This document shows, piece after piece, positions 44,657 through 53,390 of a stretch of DNA of 64,000 nucleotides. The position numbers and the translations under genes are program-made. Source of the stretch: UBA1181 sp045600225 (GTDB taxonomy: Bacteria; Bacteroidota; Bacteroidia; Bacteroidales; Paludibacteraceae); the NCBI GenBank assembly GCA_045600225.1, contig JAZRXL010000021.1, positions 6,189 through 70,188 on the forward strand, written 5' to 3'. Each line of letters opens with the position of its first letter. The stretch's first letter is position 1. The notes under the pieces were generated by a model. It did no database searches, was not told the DNA's origin, and saw only the letters and a program-made list of their open reading frames with translations.

Positions 44657-45901
44657 GTGTCTGGCAAAAAAGCATATACTACCATCGACCTCTTTGCAGG
44701 TTGCGGCGGGTTGTCTCTCGGTTTATATCAAGCCGGGTGGAAGGGGCTTTTTGCCATTGAAAAAAATGCGTTTGCCTTTGAAACACTGAAGTTTAATTTG
44801 ATTGACAACAAGAAACATTTTGACTGGCCTGATTGGTTACCTCAAACAAATCATGACATAAATGAGGTCTTGGAGAAATACCCAGAACAATTAAAATCAT
44901 TACGAGGTAAGGTCGATTTAGTAGCAGGTGGTCCTCCGTGCCAAGGGTTTTCAATGGCAGGGAAACGTGTGGAAGATGATGTTCGCAATCAGTTGGTCTT
45001 TTCGTATATCAGGTTTATAAATTTGGTACAGCCCCAAATGATCCTTTTCGAAAATGTAAAAGGGTTTACCTATGCATTCGACAAAGGAAAGAAGAAGGAA
45101 GAAAAAGCTGAACCATATTCGAAAAAAGTTATCCGAGAATTGGAGAATTTAGGATATAAGGTGAAACCCCATGTGATTGACTTTTCGGAATATGGCGTTC
45201 CTCAACGTCGTAAGCGTTTTATCTTAGTTGGAGTTCGTGGAAATAATAGTGATCCAAATGAATTTGAAGAAATCCTCAAAGAGAATAGAACTGAATTTCT
45301 TAAAAAGAAAGGTCTGAAGCAAACAACGTGTATTAGCGATGCTATATCCGATCTGCTTCGTTCGAATGGAGAAGTTCCATCTCCTGACAGGAAAGGATTC
45401 TATTCTGGGAAATATGGAGTTGCTAAGCTGACTGCTTACGAAAAGCTAATGCGTGGCGACTACCCTAAAACGCATAAAATAGCGGACAGCCATAGCTTCG
45501 CCAAACAAACGCTAGATAAGCTTGCTTGCTATAGACGATTATTTGCAGAGTGTCCTCTAAGAGGTAAACGAATAGACGGAAAGAACCGTGAGCAGTGGGG
45601 AATAAAACAGAGAGGTATTACAATTTTAGATCCTAATGCCGTTTCGCCCACAATAACAGGACATCCGGATGATTATTTGCACTATAGTGAACCTCGCATT
45701 ATGACTGTTCGCGAATGTGCACGCATTCAATCTTTCCCAGATTGGTATGAGATAAAGAAAAAATACACTACAGGAGGCCAAATGCGTAAGTTAGAAGTGC
45801 CTCGTTATACCCAAATTGGCAACGCCATTCCACCATTGTTTGCGGAACAGGCGGGAATAGTATTACTTAATATGTTGCGATATGGAACAGATGCAATTTA
45901 A
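44657..45901 (+). CDS. DNA (cytosine-5) methyltransferase, first copy (M1)
   Basis: 414 residues. All main m5C motifs are present: DLFAGCGGLSLG (I), GGPPCQGFS with catalytic C95 (IV), FENVKG (VI), PQRRKRFILVG (VIII) and QIGNAIPPLFAEQ (X). It transfers a methyl group from SAM to C5 of cytosine in one DNA context. The start is GTG 44657, directly after an in-frame TAG; the next Met is far downstream. It heads the operon and overlaps the GHKL gene by 20 bases. In LlaJI-type systems two such enzymes protect the two strands of an asymmetric site. Confidence 0.94.
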   Translation: MSGKKAYTTIDLFAGCGGLSLGLYQAGWKGLFAIEKNAFAFETLKFNLIDNKKHFDWPDWLPQTNHDINEVLEKYPEQLKSLRGKVDLVAGGPPCQGFSMAGKRVEDDVRNQLVFSYIRFINLVQPQMILFENVKGFTYAFDKGKKKEEKAEPYSKKVIRELENLGYKVKPHVIDFSEYGVPQRRKRFILVGVRGNNSDPNEFEEILKENRTEFLKKKGLKQTTCISDAISDLLRSNGEVPSPDRKGFYSGKYGVAKLTAYEKLMRGDYPKTHKIADSHSFAKQTLDKLACYRRLFAECPLRGKRIDGKNREQWGIKQRGITILDPNAVSPTITGHPDDYLHYSEPRIMTVRECARIQSFPDWYEIKKKYTTGGQMRKLEVPRYTQIGNAIPPLFAEQAGIVLLNMLRYGTDAI

Positions 45902-48170
45902 GATAAGCTCCTTTTTGAAGGATTTAATTGGAAAAGATTTAATTACGGATGAGTTTGTTGCTGTATTCGAATTGGTAAAAAATTCTTTTGATGCACATGC
46001 GCAAAATGTCAAAGTGATATTTGAGAATCAATATGATCCAACTAATGCTCGAATAATCATCTGGGATAATGGTAGAGGCATGGATCGATCAGATTTGAAA
46101 AACAAGTGGTTATTTGTTGCACATTCTGACAAGAGAGATGGAACAGAAGACAAAGACTACAGAGACAAAATCAAAAACAGACGAACCTTCGCCGGTGCCA
46201 AAGGAGTTGGTCGTTTCTCGTGCGATAGATTGGGACGGTATCTCAATATGATTTCTATCAAAGATGCAGATAATGCACTAATAGAAAATCTCAAAATAGA
46301 TTGGACTTCATTTGAACAAGATTCAAACAAAGAATTCATTGATATAAAAGTTGAGCACAATGTTTTATCTCATATAGATTATGATAACTTTCAGAAAGGA
46401 ACGATCTTAGAAATTTCTGGACTTCGCGACGTATGGGACAGAGACAAAATAATAAAACTGAAAGTTTCTTTAGAAAAACTCATAAATCCGATCCAAGGAA
46501 ACAATGTTGATGATTTTGCAATAAATATTATTGCAAAAGATGAATTACTTCAAGACGAAAAAGAAAAAGATGAAAGAAACAGAGTTAATGGTATTGTACG
46601 AAATATAGTATTTGAACGGTTAGGATTAAAAACCACTCAAATCAAAGTCAGTATTACAGATAATGGAGGAACGATTACTACTATCTTAACTGACAGGGGA
46701 ACAGAAATTTATACACTCAAAGAGCGTAATCCGTATACCAATTTATTTGCTATTGATATTGTTTTATTTGTATTGAACAGAGCCGGTAAAATAAATTTCA
46801 AAAAAATAATGGGTGTTGATTCCGTGAAATATGGATCTGTTTTTATTTACAAAAATGGATTTCGTATATATCCATTTGGAGAAGAGGGAGACGATACTTT
46901 ACAAATAGATCGACGTAAGCAACAAGGTTTCTATCGTTATTTAGGAACACGTGATTTGATAGGACGCATCGAGGTAAATGGAGAGCAATCTGGTTTGAGA
47001 GAAACAACAAGTCGCGATGGTGGTTTTATAAGAAATGAATCCTGGGATCAATTAGTTGAATTTTTCTATGACAAAGTTTTACGTAGACTTGAGTCTTATA
47101 CCGTTGGAATTATTAAATGGGGAGATGAGAAATTTGACAAAGAAACAGGAGAAATTATTCAACCAGAATTAAAACCAGAAGATGTTAAGGACAAAATATT
47201 GGATATAATTTCTAATCTAACTAAGGCTAAAGAAGTTATTGACGTTCAATACAATCAAGATTTTTTACAAATCTATGAGTCTAAACAAGGGAAAAGTGCG
47301 TCTCAACTTGTGAAAAACCTCACACGTATGGCCGAAGAGTCAAACAATCCACAAATTGTCAAACAGGCAAAAGCTCTTGAAAAACAGGTTTCTGAGATGA
47401 GGCAATCAATTGGGGAACTTGAACGAGAAAATGCTAATAAGACTGAGGAAAACAAGAGTATACAAAAAATCAACTCCCAAGTTAGAACGGAAAACATATT
47501 TCTCCTTTCTGATGTAAATGCAAATGTGGCACAATTAACAAGTTTGCATCATCAAATTACTCACACATCAAATACTATTGATGAGTTTGTGCTTGTTGCC
47601 ATAGAGGCAATTCAGAATAATAAATATAAAGATGCCCTAGAATATCTAAATTACATCCACGAAGAGAATCAAAAAATTTCAATATTGTCTAATTATGTAA
47701 GCAAAGCAAAATTTAATACCAAGGTCGAAAAAATAGAAGAAGATATTATTAGATTCATAAATGAATATATATCAAACGTTTATACAAGTTTACATAAAAA
47801 ATTAAAAATTTCCGTTCGTACAAATTGCGAGAGAGATGTTCGATTGAGATTTTCTCCTATTGAGATGATCATGGTATTAGATAATCTTTTTGATAATTCC
47901 GAGAAAGCATATAAAGAGATTTCTGGCTGCAAAAAAATAGATATAGAATGGAAGTATGAAGAAAATCTAATAATGGTTTATCGAGATTATGCTAGTGGCA
48001 TTACAGACGACGCACTTCCAAGAGTTTTTGATTATAGATTTTCGACAACAGGCGGTGGAGGATTAGGAATGTTCCATGTCCGAGAAATCTTGTCACGTAT
48101 AGGTGCTTCAATTAATATAAATAATAAAGTTAATACAGGTGTCGAATTTTTAATCACATTCAAAATATGA
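45882..48170 (+). CDS. Double-GHKL protein: MORC/Hsp90-like ATPase fused to a histidine-kinase-like domain
   Basis: 762 residues. The N-terminal GHKL ATPase has an N-box (E30-L-V-K-N34 in FELVKNSFDAHA), DNGRGM (62-67) and the GAKGVGRFSCDRLG lid (105-118), like the MORC/paraMORC and Hsp90 group. A middle domain runs to about 400; a coiled coil (about 495-540) leads to a helical hairpin with H556/H557 (TSLHHQITHTSNTI) that could be the phospho-accepting dimerisation region. The C-terminus is a second GHKL domain (LDNLFDNSEKA with N672, a degenerate DYASG, then GGGGLGMFHVREIL). It is followed with an ATGA overlap by a receiver protein, its likely partner. Published work links paraMORC ATPases to restriction systems. 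Confidence 0.85.
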   Translation: MEQMQFKISSFLKDLIGKDLITDEFVAVFELVKNSFDAHAQNVKVIFENQYDPTNARIIIWDNGRGMDRSDLKNKWLFVAHSDKRDGTEDKDYRDKIKNRRTFAGAKGVGRFSCDRLGRYLNMISIKDADNALIENLKIDWTSFEQDSNKEFIDIKVEHNVLSHIDYDNFQKGTILEISGLRDVWDRDKIIKLKVSLEKLINPIQGNNVDDFAINIIAKDELLQDEKEKDERNRVNGIVRNIVFERLGLKTTQIKVSITDNGGTITTILTDRGTEIYTLKERNPYTNLFAIDIVLFVLNRAGKINFKKIMGVDSVKYGSVFIYKNGFRIYPFGEEGDDTLQIDRRKQQGFYRYLGTRDLIGRIEVNGEQSGLRETTSRDGGFIRNESWDQLVEFFYDKVLRRLESYTVGIIKWGDEKFDKETGEIIQPELKPEDVKDKILDIISNLTKAKEVIDVQYNQDFLQIYESKQGKSASQLVKNLTRMAEESNNPQIVKQAKALEKQVSEMRQSIGELERENANKTEENKSIQKINSQVRTENIFLLSDVNANVAQLTSLHHQITHTSNTIDEFVLVAIEAIQNNKYKDALEYLNYIHEENQKISILSNYVSKAKFNTKVEKIEEDIIRFINEYISNVYTSLHKKLKISVRTNCERDVRLRFSPIEMIMVLDNLFDNSEKAYKEISGCKKIDIEWKYEENLIMVYRDYASGITDDALPRVFDYRFSTTGGGGLGMFHVREILSRIGASININNKVNTGVEFLITFKI

Positions 48171-49105
48171 GACTTCAGTATAGTGTTTTATGGGTAGATG
48201 ACCAAAAGGAAAAATTTGAAAAACTCAAATATGATCAGCAGATAAAAGAGTTTATAGAATCTTTGTTTTTTGGTGCTCATCTTACTTTTGTGGAAACCGT
48301 GACCGAAGCGATAAATGCTGTCAGAAAGAGGAAGTTTGATGTGATTTTCTCGGATTGTAATATAGGCGAGGATGAGAAAGGAGATGAGTTTATAAAAAAA
48401 ATTAGGGAATATAATGTAAATACAGAGGTGTTATTTTATTCTGCGCAAGAGGAAGTTAAAGCATTGAATGTAGATAGAATTTCATTTTTCAATATACCCG
48501 AACGTTCTGGTTATCAAGAGTTGTTGACTCGAATGAAGAATCTCATTCTTTTGACCATAGAAAAATTACAAGACTTAACAAATCTTCGAGGACTTGTTAT
48601 GGCAGAAGTAAGTGATTTGGATTCTATGATGATAGATATCATTTTGTCCGGGGCATATAATGAACAAAATAACAAACAATATTTTTATGACCATCTTATC
48701 AGTCATTGTGAAAAAAACATTAAAGATAATTTGGTAAAACCTTCTGAAGAAGTATGTAATTCGACATGTTTTCACGAATGGAAAAACAAAAATATTATTG
48801 AGATTGTAAAACAACGAAGTTTTGAATCATCCCTAAAGGCACGTGCAGTTGGACATCTTATGGGTGGAAAATTTTATGAATATTATTACGAAGAGATAAT
48901 AAAAGTTCGAAATGACTTGGCTCATTGCAAAAGTGAGTTGAAAGATGGGAAAGAAGTTCTACATACTTTAAAAGGAGATGATGTTATGTATGATGCAGAA
49001 TCTATTGCTAAAATACGTCAAAACATAACAAAATATAAAAAACAATTTGAAGAATATCTAAAAATGAAAAATACAATCATAACTAATATTTATTCGGATA
49101 AGTAA
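48167..49105 (+). CDS. Response-regulator receiver domain fused to a HEPN-like RNase domain
   Basis: 312 residues. Residues 1-125 are a receiver domain: acidic pair D11-D12 (VLWVDDQ), phospho-acceptor D63 (VIFSDCNIGED) and S92 (FYSAQ); the usual Lys before the Pro (here FFNIPER) is missing, so signalling may be unusual. The rest is all-helical with R248-N-D-L-A-H253 in VRNDLAHCK, the Rx4H motif of HEPN ribonucleases, at the right place near the end of a helical bundle. I infer an RNA-cutting or toxin-like effector switched by phosphorylation from the kinase encoded just upstream. The HEPN call rests on one motif and predicted helices. Confidence 0.75.
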   Translation: MRLQYSVLWVDDQKEKFEKLKYDQQIKEFIESLFFGAHLTFVETVTEAINAVRKRKFDVIFSDCNIGEDEKGDEFIKKIREYNVNTEVLFYSAQEEVKALNVDRISFFNIPERSGYQELLTRMKNLILLTIEKLQDLTNLRGLVMAEVSDLDSMMIDIILSGAYNEQNNKQYFYDHLISHCEKNIKDNLVKPSEEVCNSTCFHEWKNKNIIEIVKQRSFESSLKARAVGHLMGGKFYEYYYEEIIKVRNDLAHCKSELKDGKEVLHTLKGDDVMYDAESIAKIRQNITKYKKQFEEYLKMKNTIITNIYSDK

Positions 49106-49107
49106 CT

Positions 49108-50130
49108 ATGCAATATAAGAGAATACGAGTTTTTGAAGGATTCGCAGGTTATGGAGGTGGTTCGTTTGGTTTAAAGAGATTAAAAGAGAATCTTCCTAAC
49201 TTTGAATATGAGGTAGTTGGTTATTCTGAGTATGACAAATTTGCGTCAAAACTATTTGATGCAAATCATAAAGATAAAGACGGAAACCCTTTAAAGAATT
49301 GGGGCGATATTACAAAAATTGATCCTAATGAACTTCCTGATTTTGATATGTTTATGGGAGGATTCCCTTGCCAACCCTTTTCGTCTGCTGGTATGCAAAT
49401 GGGAACAGAGGATCCATATGGTCGTGGTGCTATGCTTGGACATATTATACGGATATGCAAAGTTAAGAAACCTAAATACCTATTTTTGGAAAATGTCAAG
49501 GGATTTACTCATGGAAAATTCCAGCCTATTCATGACCAACTGGTAAAAGATTTAAGAGTAATGGGATATGGAGAGAATCCGTTAGCAAAAGCAGTTCTAA
49601 ACTCAAAAGATTATGGCATTCCACAGAACCGAGAACGTTTATGGATGTTTGCTCAGATGGGAGGACTTCCTGAATCTTTCAATATAGTTCCTACCCCAAT
49701 AGATTCGGAAGCCAAGATGGCAGATTTCTTGGACTTTGCACCTGCCCCATCGTTGTATCTGTCAGATGATCAAATTGCTCATCTAAAAGTCAAGCATAAT
49801 ATAGACTCTTTCGTTGTGGACACTCCATTATGCTTTGATGTGTACAATAAGAAAATCAAGCGTGATGGTTATAGTATAACTATAACACAACCTGAACACA
49901 ATAGCCTTAGAGTCATTGAAGTACCCAAAGCTGAAGAGAAAGAAATAGTTCGAAAGATGTCTGTTCATGAACAATTCCGTCTTATGGGATTCAGAATATC
50001 AAGAGACTTAAAGGATTGTGAAATCGATTTTGATGGACAATCGTACTCTCAGCTTTCAAAAAGAGCTGGTAATGGATGGGATGTTAATCTAGTGGGTATT
50101 TTATTAACACATATATTTAAACAATTATGA
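49108..50130 (+). CDS. DNA (cytosine-5) methyltransferase, second copy (M2)
   Basis: 340 residues, not closely similar to M1. Motifs: VFEGFAGYGGGSFGL (I), GGFPCQPFSSAG with catalytic C88 (IV), LENVKGFTH (VI), PQNRERLWMF (VIII) and KRAGNGWDVNLVG (X). Two different m5C enzymes in one operon point to an asymmetric recognition site with each strand modified separately, as in LlaJI. It starts 2 bases after the receiver-HEPN gene and overlaps the next gene by 4 bases (ATGA). Confidence 0.93.
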   Translation: MQYKRIRVFEGFAGYGGGSFGLKRLKENLPNFEYEVVGYSEYDKFASKLFDANHKDKDGNPLKNWGDITKIDPNELPDFDMFMGGFPCQPFSSAGMQMGTEDPYGRGAMLGHIIRICKVKKPKYLFLENVKGFTHGKFQPIHDQLVKDLRVMGYGENPLAKAVLNSKDYGIPQNRERLWMFAQMGGLPESFNIVPTPIDSEAKMADFLDFAPAPSLYLSDDQIAHLKVKHNIDSFVVDTPLCFDVYNKKIKRDGYSITITQPEHNSLRVIEVPKAEEKEIVRKMSVHEQFRLMGFRISRDLKDCEIDFDGQSYSQLSKRAGNGWDVNLVGILLTHIFKQL

Positions 50131-51413
50131 AACTTGATCTAGGGTCTTTTGCATTTAACATCAAAGTTCAGGAAGGAACTGGAACTCCCTCCTGGGGTAC
50201 ACATCTTGGACAAGGAGTTGATAAAAAAATCATTGTTGAAGATGCAGAAAATTTATTTACATCGATGGTTTACTCTGCGGTTCCAGATATAGATCAAGTA
50301 GGATGTCCACTAGGGAAAGGAGGTAATAAAAGGAAAGATTTTGAATTTTGTTTAGCTAGTATTTTTAAAAAAGTGTATGTGAATGAGATTCATGTGGATA
50401 ATGCGAGCTTTTTGTTACTGGTTGTGAAAAGTGTTGGGGATGAGTTTCATAAAAATCGTCGGACGCTGAAATATAGCAGGAGAATGACATATAGAGGGGA
50501 TTCAATTAACGAAGATTGTATTTCAAAGATAAAACAAACACTTGGTTATACTGATGAGGATGCGTGGTTTGTGAGTCATTTGTATACGCATAATCAAGAT
50601 GAATTGCATCTTTTCTCTCACAAGTTAAAAAATCAGACGTATGCTAATAGCAAAGACAAAAGCAATGCTTTAAATAGTATTGTAGAAGCCGAAAGAACTC
50701 AACTTGAAACCTTCCTGAAAAAATGCGATAGTGCACCATTAGAAAAAGAAAGTGACGAAATACATGATGAAGGAATAACAGAGGATGAAAAATTCTCAGA
50801 TGTATGTCATTATACATCCTTGGAAAGCGCTATAAAAATCATAAATGGTTGTGACGATGGAAAGATTGGTTTTTTAGCAAGTAGAAGTGATTGTTTGAAT
50901 GATCCTAATGAGTGCAGAATTCTATTGGAAGAAACCAAAGAGCGTTCAGTAGATTTCCCATATGTGCTTTCTTTCTGTAATAGCATAGATAACCCCATAA
51001 TGTGGAGATTGTATAATTCTAAAATCGCATTTCAGTTCTCGAGAGATGTAATTGAAAAGGATTTGAGGTCAGAAGATAATTTAGAATTTAAAGAAGTTGA
51101 TTATGTAGGTAAGGCTTCCGATGCAAAGCCTGGGAACAAATTCTTTACGAAATATGAAGATTATAAAGTGGAAGATGAATGGCGAATCGTTGATAAATCA
51201 AATGAATTTACGATAGTAAACGAACGATATGGCATGATTCAGTTAAGAAGGATGATATATGTTCCATCCAGTAGTTTAGAAAAAATAATTGTTTATGAGT
51301 TTGAAAATACAAAATTTGATTCGATAAAAGAACAATTAGGCAAACTACTTAGTAGTAAATCCTTAGATGCAGTAAAGATAGAAAAAACACAATGTGCAGA
51401 ATTTAAAAATTAG
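50127..51413 (+). CDS. Protein with McrB-type targeting domain fused to DUF2971
   Basis: 428 residues. Residues 1-165 are clearly related to the N-terminus of the following McrB-like protein (shared GTPSWGT-LGQ, SMVY--VP, CPLGKGGNK, TLKY, AWFVS, ELH). In LlaJI R1 proteins the N-terminal domain is a DNA-recognition module, so this copy may read the same site. After an acidic linker (about 200-222) comes a DUF2971 domain: CHYTSLESAIKIIN (H228-Y229), FLASRSDCLNDPNE, VLSFCNSIDNPIMWRLYN. DUF2971 has no established activity; it recurs near defence genes. I infer a second effector guided to the same DNA. Confidence 0.82.
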   Translation: MKLDLGSFAFNIKVQEGTGTPSWGTHLGQGVDKKIIVEDAENLFTSMVYSAVPDIDQVGCPLGKGGNKRKDFEFCLASIFKKVYVNEIHVDNASFLLLVVKSVGDEFHKNRRTLKYSRRMTYRGDSINEDCISKIKQTLGYTDEDAWFVSHLYTHNQDELHLFSHKLKNQTYANSKDKSNALNSIVEAERTQLETFLKKCDSAPLEKESDEIHDEGITEDEKFSDVCHYTSLESAIKIINGCDDGKIGFLASRSDCLNDPNECRILLEETKERSVDFPYVLSFCNSIDNPIMWRLYNSKIAFQFSRDVIEKDLRSEDNLEFKEVDYVGKASDAKPGNKFFTKYEDYKVEDEWRIVDKSNEFTIVNERYGMIQLRRMIYVPSSSLEKIIVYEFENTKFDSIKEQLGKLLSSKSLDAVKIEKTQCAEFKN

Positions 51414-51418
51414 GAAAA

Positions 51419-53242
51419 ATGACAATAGACTTTGGCTCTTTATCTTTTAACATGATTATTACCTCTGGAGGAGGAACTCCTTCTTGGGGAACTGCTTTAG
51501 GTCAGAATGAAGGACATAAAATTACATTTCCTGGTTATCAGGAATTTATCCCTTCTATGGTTTATAAAATGGTGCCAAATATGAATTTGGTAAAATGTCC
51601 TTTAGGCAAAGGAGGAAATAAACCTCAATATGCAAGTTCTTCTGATTACGAATATGTTATTGCTAGCAATTTTACAAAGGTTTTTGTGAATGGCAAGATA
51701 GTTGAAAATGGTAGTTTTGTTTTACTCGTTACAAAAGAGCTGAATAATGCACATTCTGGTCGGTTGACGTTGAAGTACAATCCTAAAATTGAGTATGATG
51801 GCATTTCTAATGTTGATTGTTATAAGAAGATTCAAGACACATTGGGCATTACTGAGAATGCAGCTTGGTTTGTTTCAGACATAGATATTAAAGATCAGGA
51901 AGAACTTCATTTTACTGCATTCATTGGTGACTCTAAAAAATCATTGTCTTTTGACTCTTCTGATGAGAGAAAGAAATTTATGATATCATTATTACCAGAA
52001 GATTATAATGGTGTGATATCATCAATGAAATTCTCGGGAACCACTTGGGGGTGTCAATTCCCCCTCCAGCAAATCCTCTACGGAGCCCCAGGCACAGGCA
52101 AATCACACGGAGTAAAAGAAAAGGAGGGAGAATTCTCAAAGGTTATTCGCACAACGTTCCATCCTGATAGTGACTATTCAACATTTGTTGGTGCTTACAA
52201 GCCAACAATGGCTTCAAAAGAAAGAATATATTCTGCAGATGAACTCATAGGAAAACTAACGACCATAAAGGAATCTGGGGTTTCTTATCCTTGTCACAAA
52301 TTCTCTGCTCAATACTGGGAATCTTTGAAAGATTTACCTGCTGCAGAAATAAAACGAATTGTAACTGCATGCGGATTTACAGACTCCATGACTGTTGAAG
52401 TTGGCAAAGGAGTTTCTATTGGTCAAGAGCTCGCCTCAAAATCTGACGATAAGAAAATCACATACTCCTTTGTAAAGCAAGCCTTCCTTAAAGCATACAT
52501 CGAGGCGTGGAAGCGACATGACAAAAGAGAGAATGTGCTGCTTGTGATTGAGGAAATAAATCGTGGCAACTGCGCACAGATTTTTGGTGACTTGTTCCAG
52601 TTGCTCGACCGCAATGACGAAGGATATTCGGATTATCCTATTCAGGCTGACGAAGATATAAGAATGGTTCTGGCTGATGAATTTGTCAATCTCGAAAACA
52701 TTCCAGAAAACGTGAAGAGTGGCGAAGAGTTGCTTCTCCCTCCCAACCTCTACATCTGGGCCACTATGAACACAAGCGACCAGAGCCTCTTCCCTATCGA
52801 CTCAGCCTTTAAGAGAAGATGGGATTGGAAGTATGTGCCTATTGACACGAAGAAAGAGAATTGGACAATTAAGATTGGCGACAAAGATTATTCTTGGTCT
52901 TCGTTCCTTGAAAAGATCAATGAGGAGATTGATCGCACTACTCATTCAGAGGATAAAATGCTCGGTTTCTATTTCTGCCGTGCCAATAATGGTGTCATAG
53001 ACGCAGATAAATTTGTGAGCAAGGTGTTGTTCTACATCTACAATGATGTGTTCAAAGACTACGGCTTTGATCGTGAGATGTTTAAGGATGAGGAAGGAAA
53101 GGTTATGTCTTTCAAGTCGTATTATAAGACAGATGGCACAATCAACGAGAGGATGGTTTTAAAATTCTTGGACAATCTGAAGGTGGAAAAGAATACTATC
53201 GAAGATAATGCAAACAACGACCCAAACATTAAGACTGAATAA
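51419..53242 (+). CDS. McrB-like AAA+ GTPase, LlaJI R1-type restriction subunit
   Basis: 607 residues. The N-terminal 170 residues are the targeting domain shared with the previous gene. The AAA+ part has Walker A G222-A-P-G-T-G-K-S, Walker B (VLLVIEEINRGN) and the McrB GTPase signature MNTSDQSLFPIDSAFKRRW (near residue 450). McrB-type rings translocate DNA using GTP and activate the McrC nuclease. Base composition changes inside the gene at about 52045, from AT-rich to distinctly GC-richer codons (CCC, CTC, GGC), exactly between the targeting and motor regions, suggesting a domain swap. It overlaps the next small ORF by one base (TAATG). Confidence 0.92.
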   Translation: MTIDFGSLSFNMIITSGGGTPSWGTALGQNEGHKITFPGYQEFIPSMVYKMVPNMNLVKCPLGKGGNKPQYASSSDYEYVIASNFTKVFVNGKIVENGSFVLLVTKELNNAHSGRLTLKYNPKIEYDGISNVDCYKKIQDTLGITENAAWFVSDIDIKDQEELHFTAFIGDSKKSLSFDSSDERKKFMISLLPEDYNGVISSMKFSGTTWGCQFPLQQILYGAPGTGKSHGVKEKEGEFSKVIRTTFHPDSDYSTFVGAYKPTMASKERIYSADELIGKLTTIKESGVSYPCHKFSAQYWESLKDLPAAEIKRIVTACGFTDSMTVEVGKGVSIGQELASKSDDKKITYSFVKQAFLKAYIEAWKRHDKRENVLLVIEEINRGNCAQIFGDLFQLLDRNDEGYSDYPIQADEDIRMVLADEFVNLENIPENVKSGEELLLPPNLYIWATMNTSDQSLFPIDSAFKRRWDWKYVPIDTKKENWTIKIGDKDYSWSSFLEKINEEIDRTTHSEDKMLGFYFCRANNGVIDADKFVSKVLFYIYNDVFKDYGFDREMFKDEEGKVMSFKSYYKTDGTINERMVLKFLDNLKVEKNTIEDNANNDPNIKTE

Positions 53243-53385
53243 TGGATAATAATGAGATAGTTGTGGAAGGAACAGAGTACAATGCTCTGTTTGATAATAT
53301 CCGTGAACTAATAGAATCTGCTCGCACCAATCCAAAAATCCAGACAGTGTCTGGACAATTCATAAATTCAGAAAACGAGGAATAA
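53242..53385 (+). CDS. 47-residue ORF between the McrB- and McrC-like genes
   Basis: It starts on the TAATG of the McrB stop and ends 5 bases before the McrC start, so it is translationally coupled on both sides. The sequence (EYNALFDNIRELIESARTN in the middle) is acidic and mostly helical. It weakly resembles the first residues of DUF1016/YhcG nuclease proteins, so it could be a remnant, or a small regulator or bridge for the restriction complex. Neither is proven. Confidence 0.5.
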   Translation: MDNNEIVVEGTEYNALFDNIRELIESARTNPKIQTVSGQFINSENEE

Positions 53386-53390
53386 AAATC

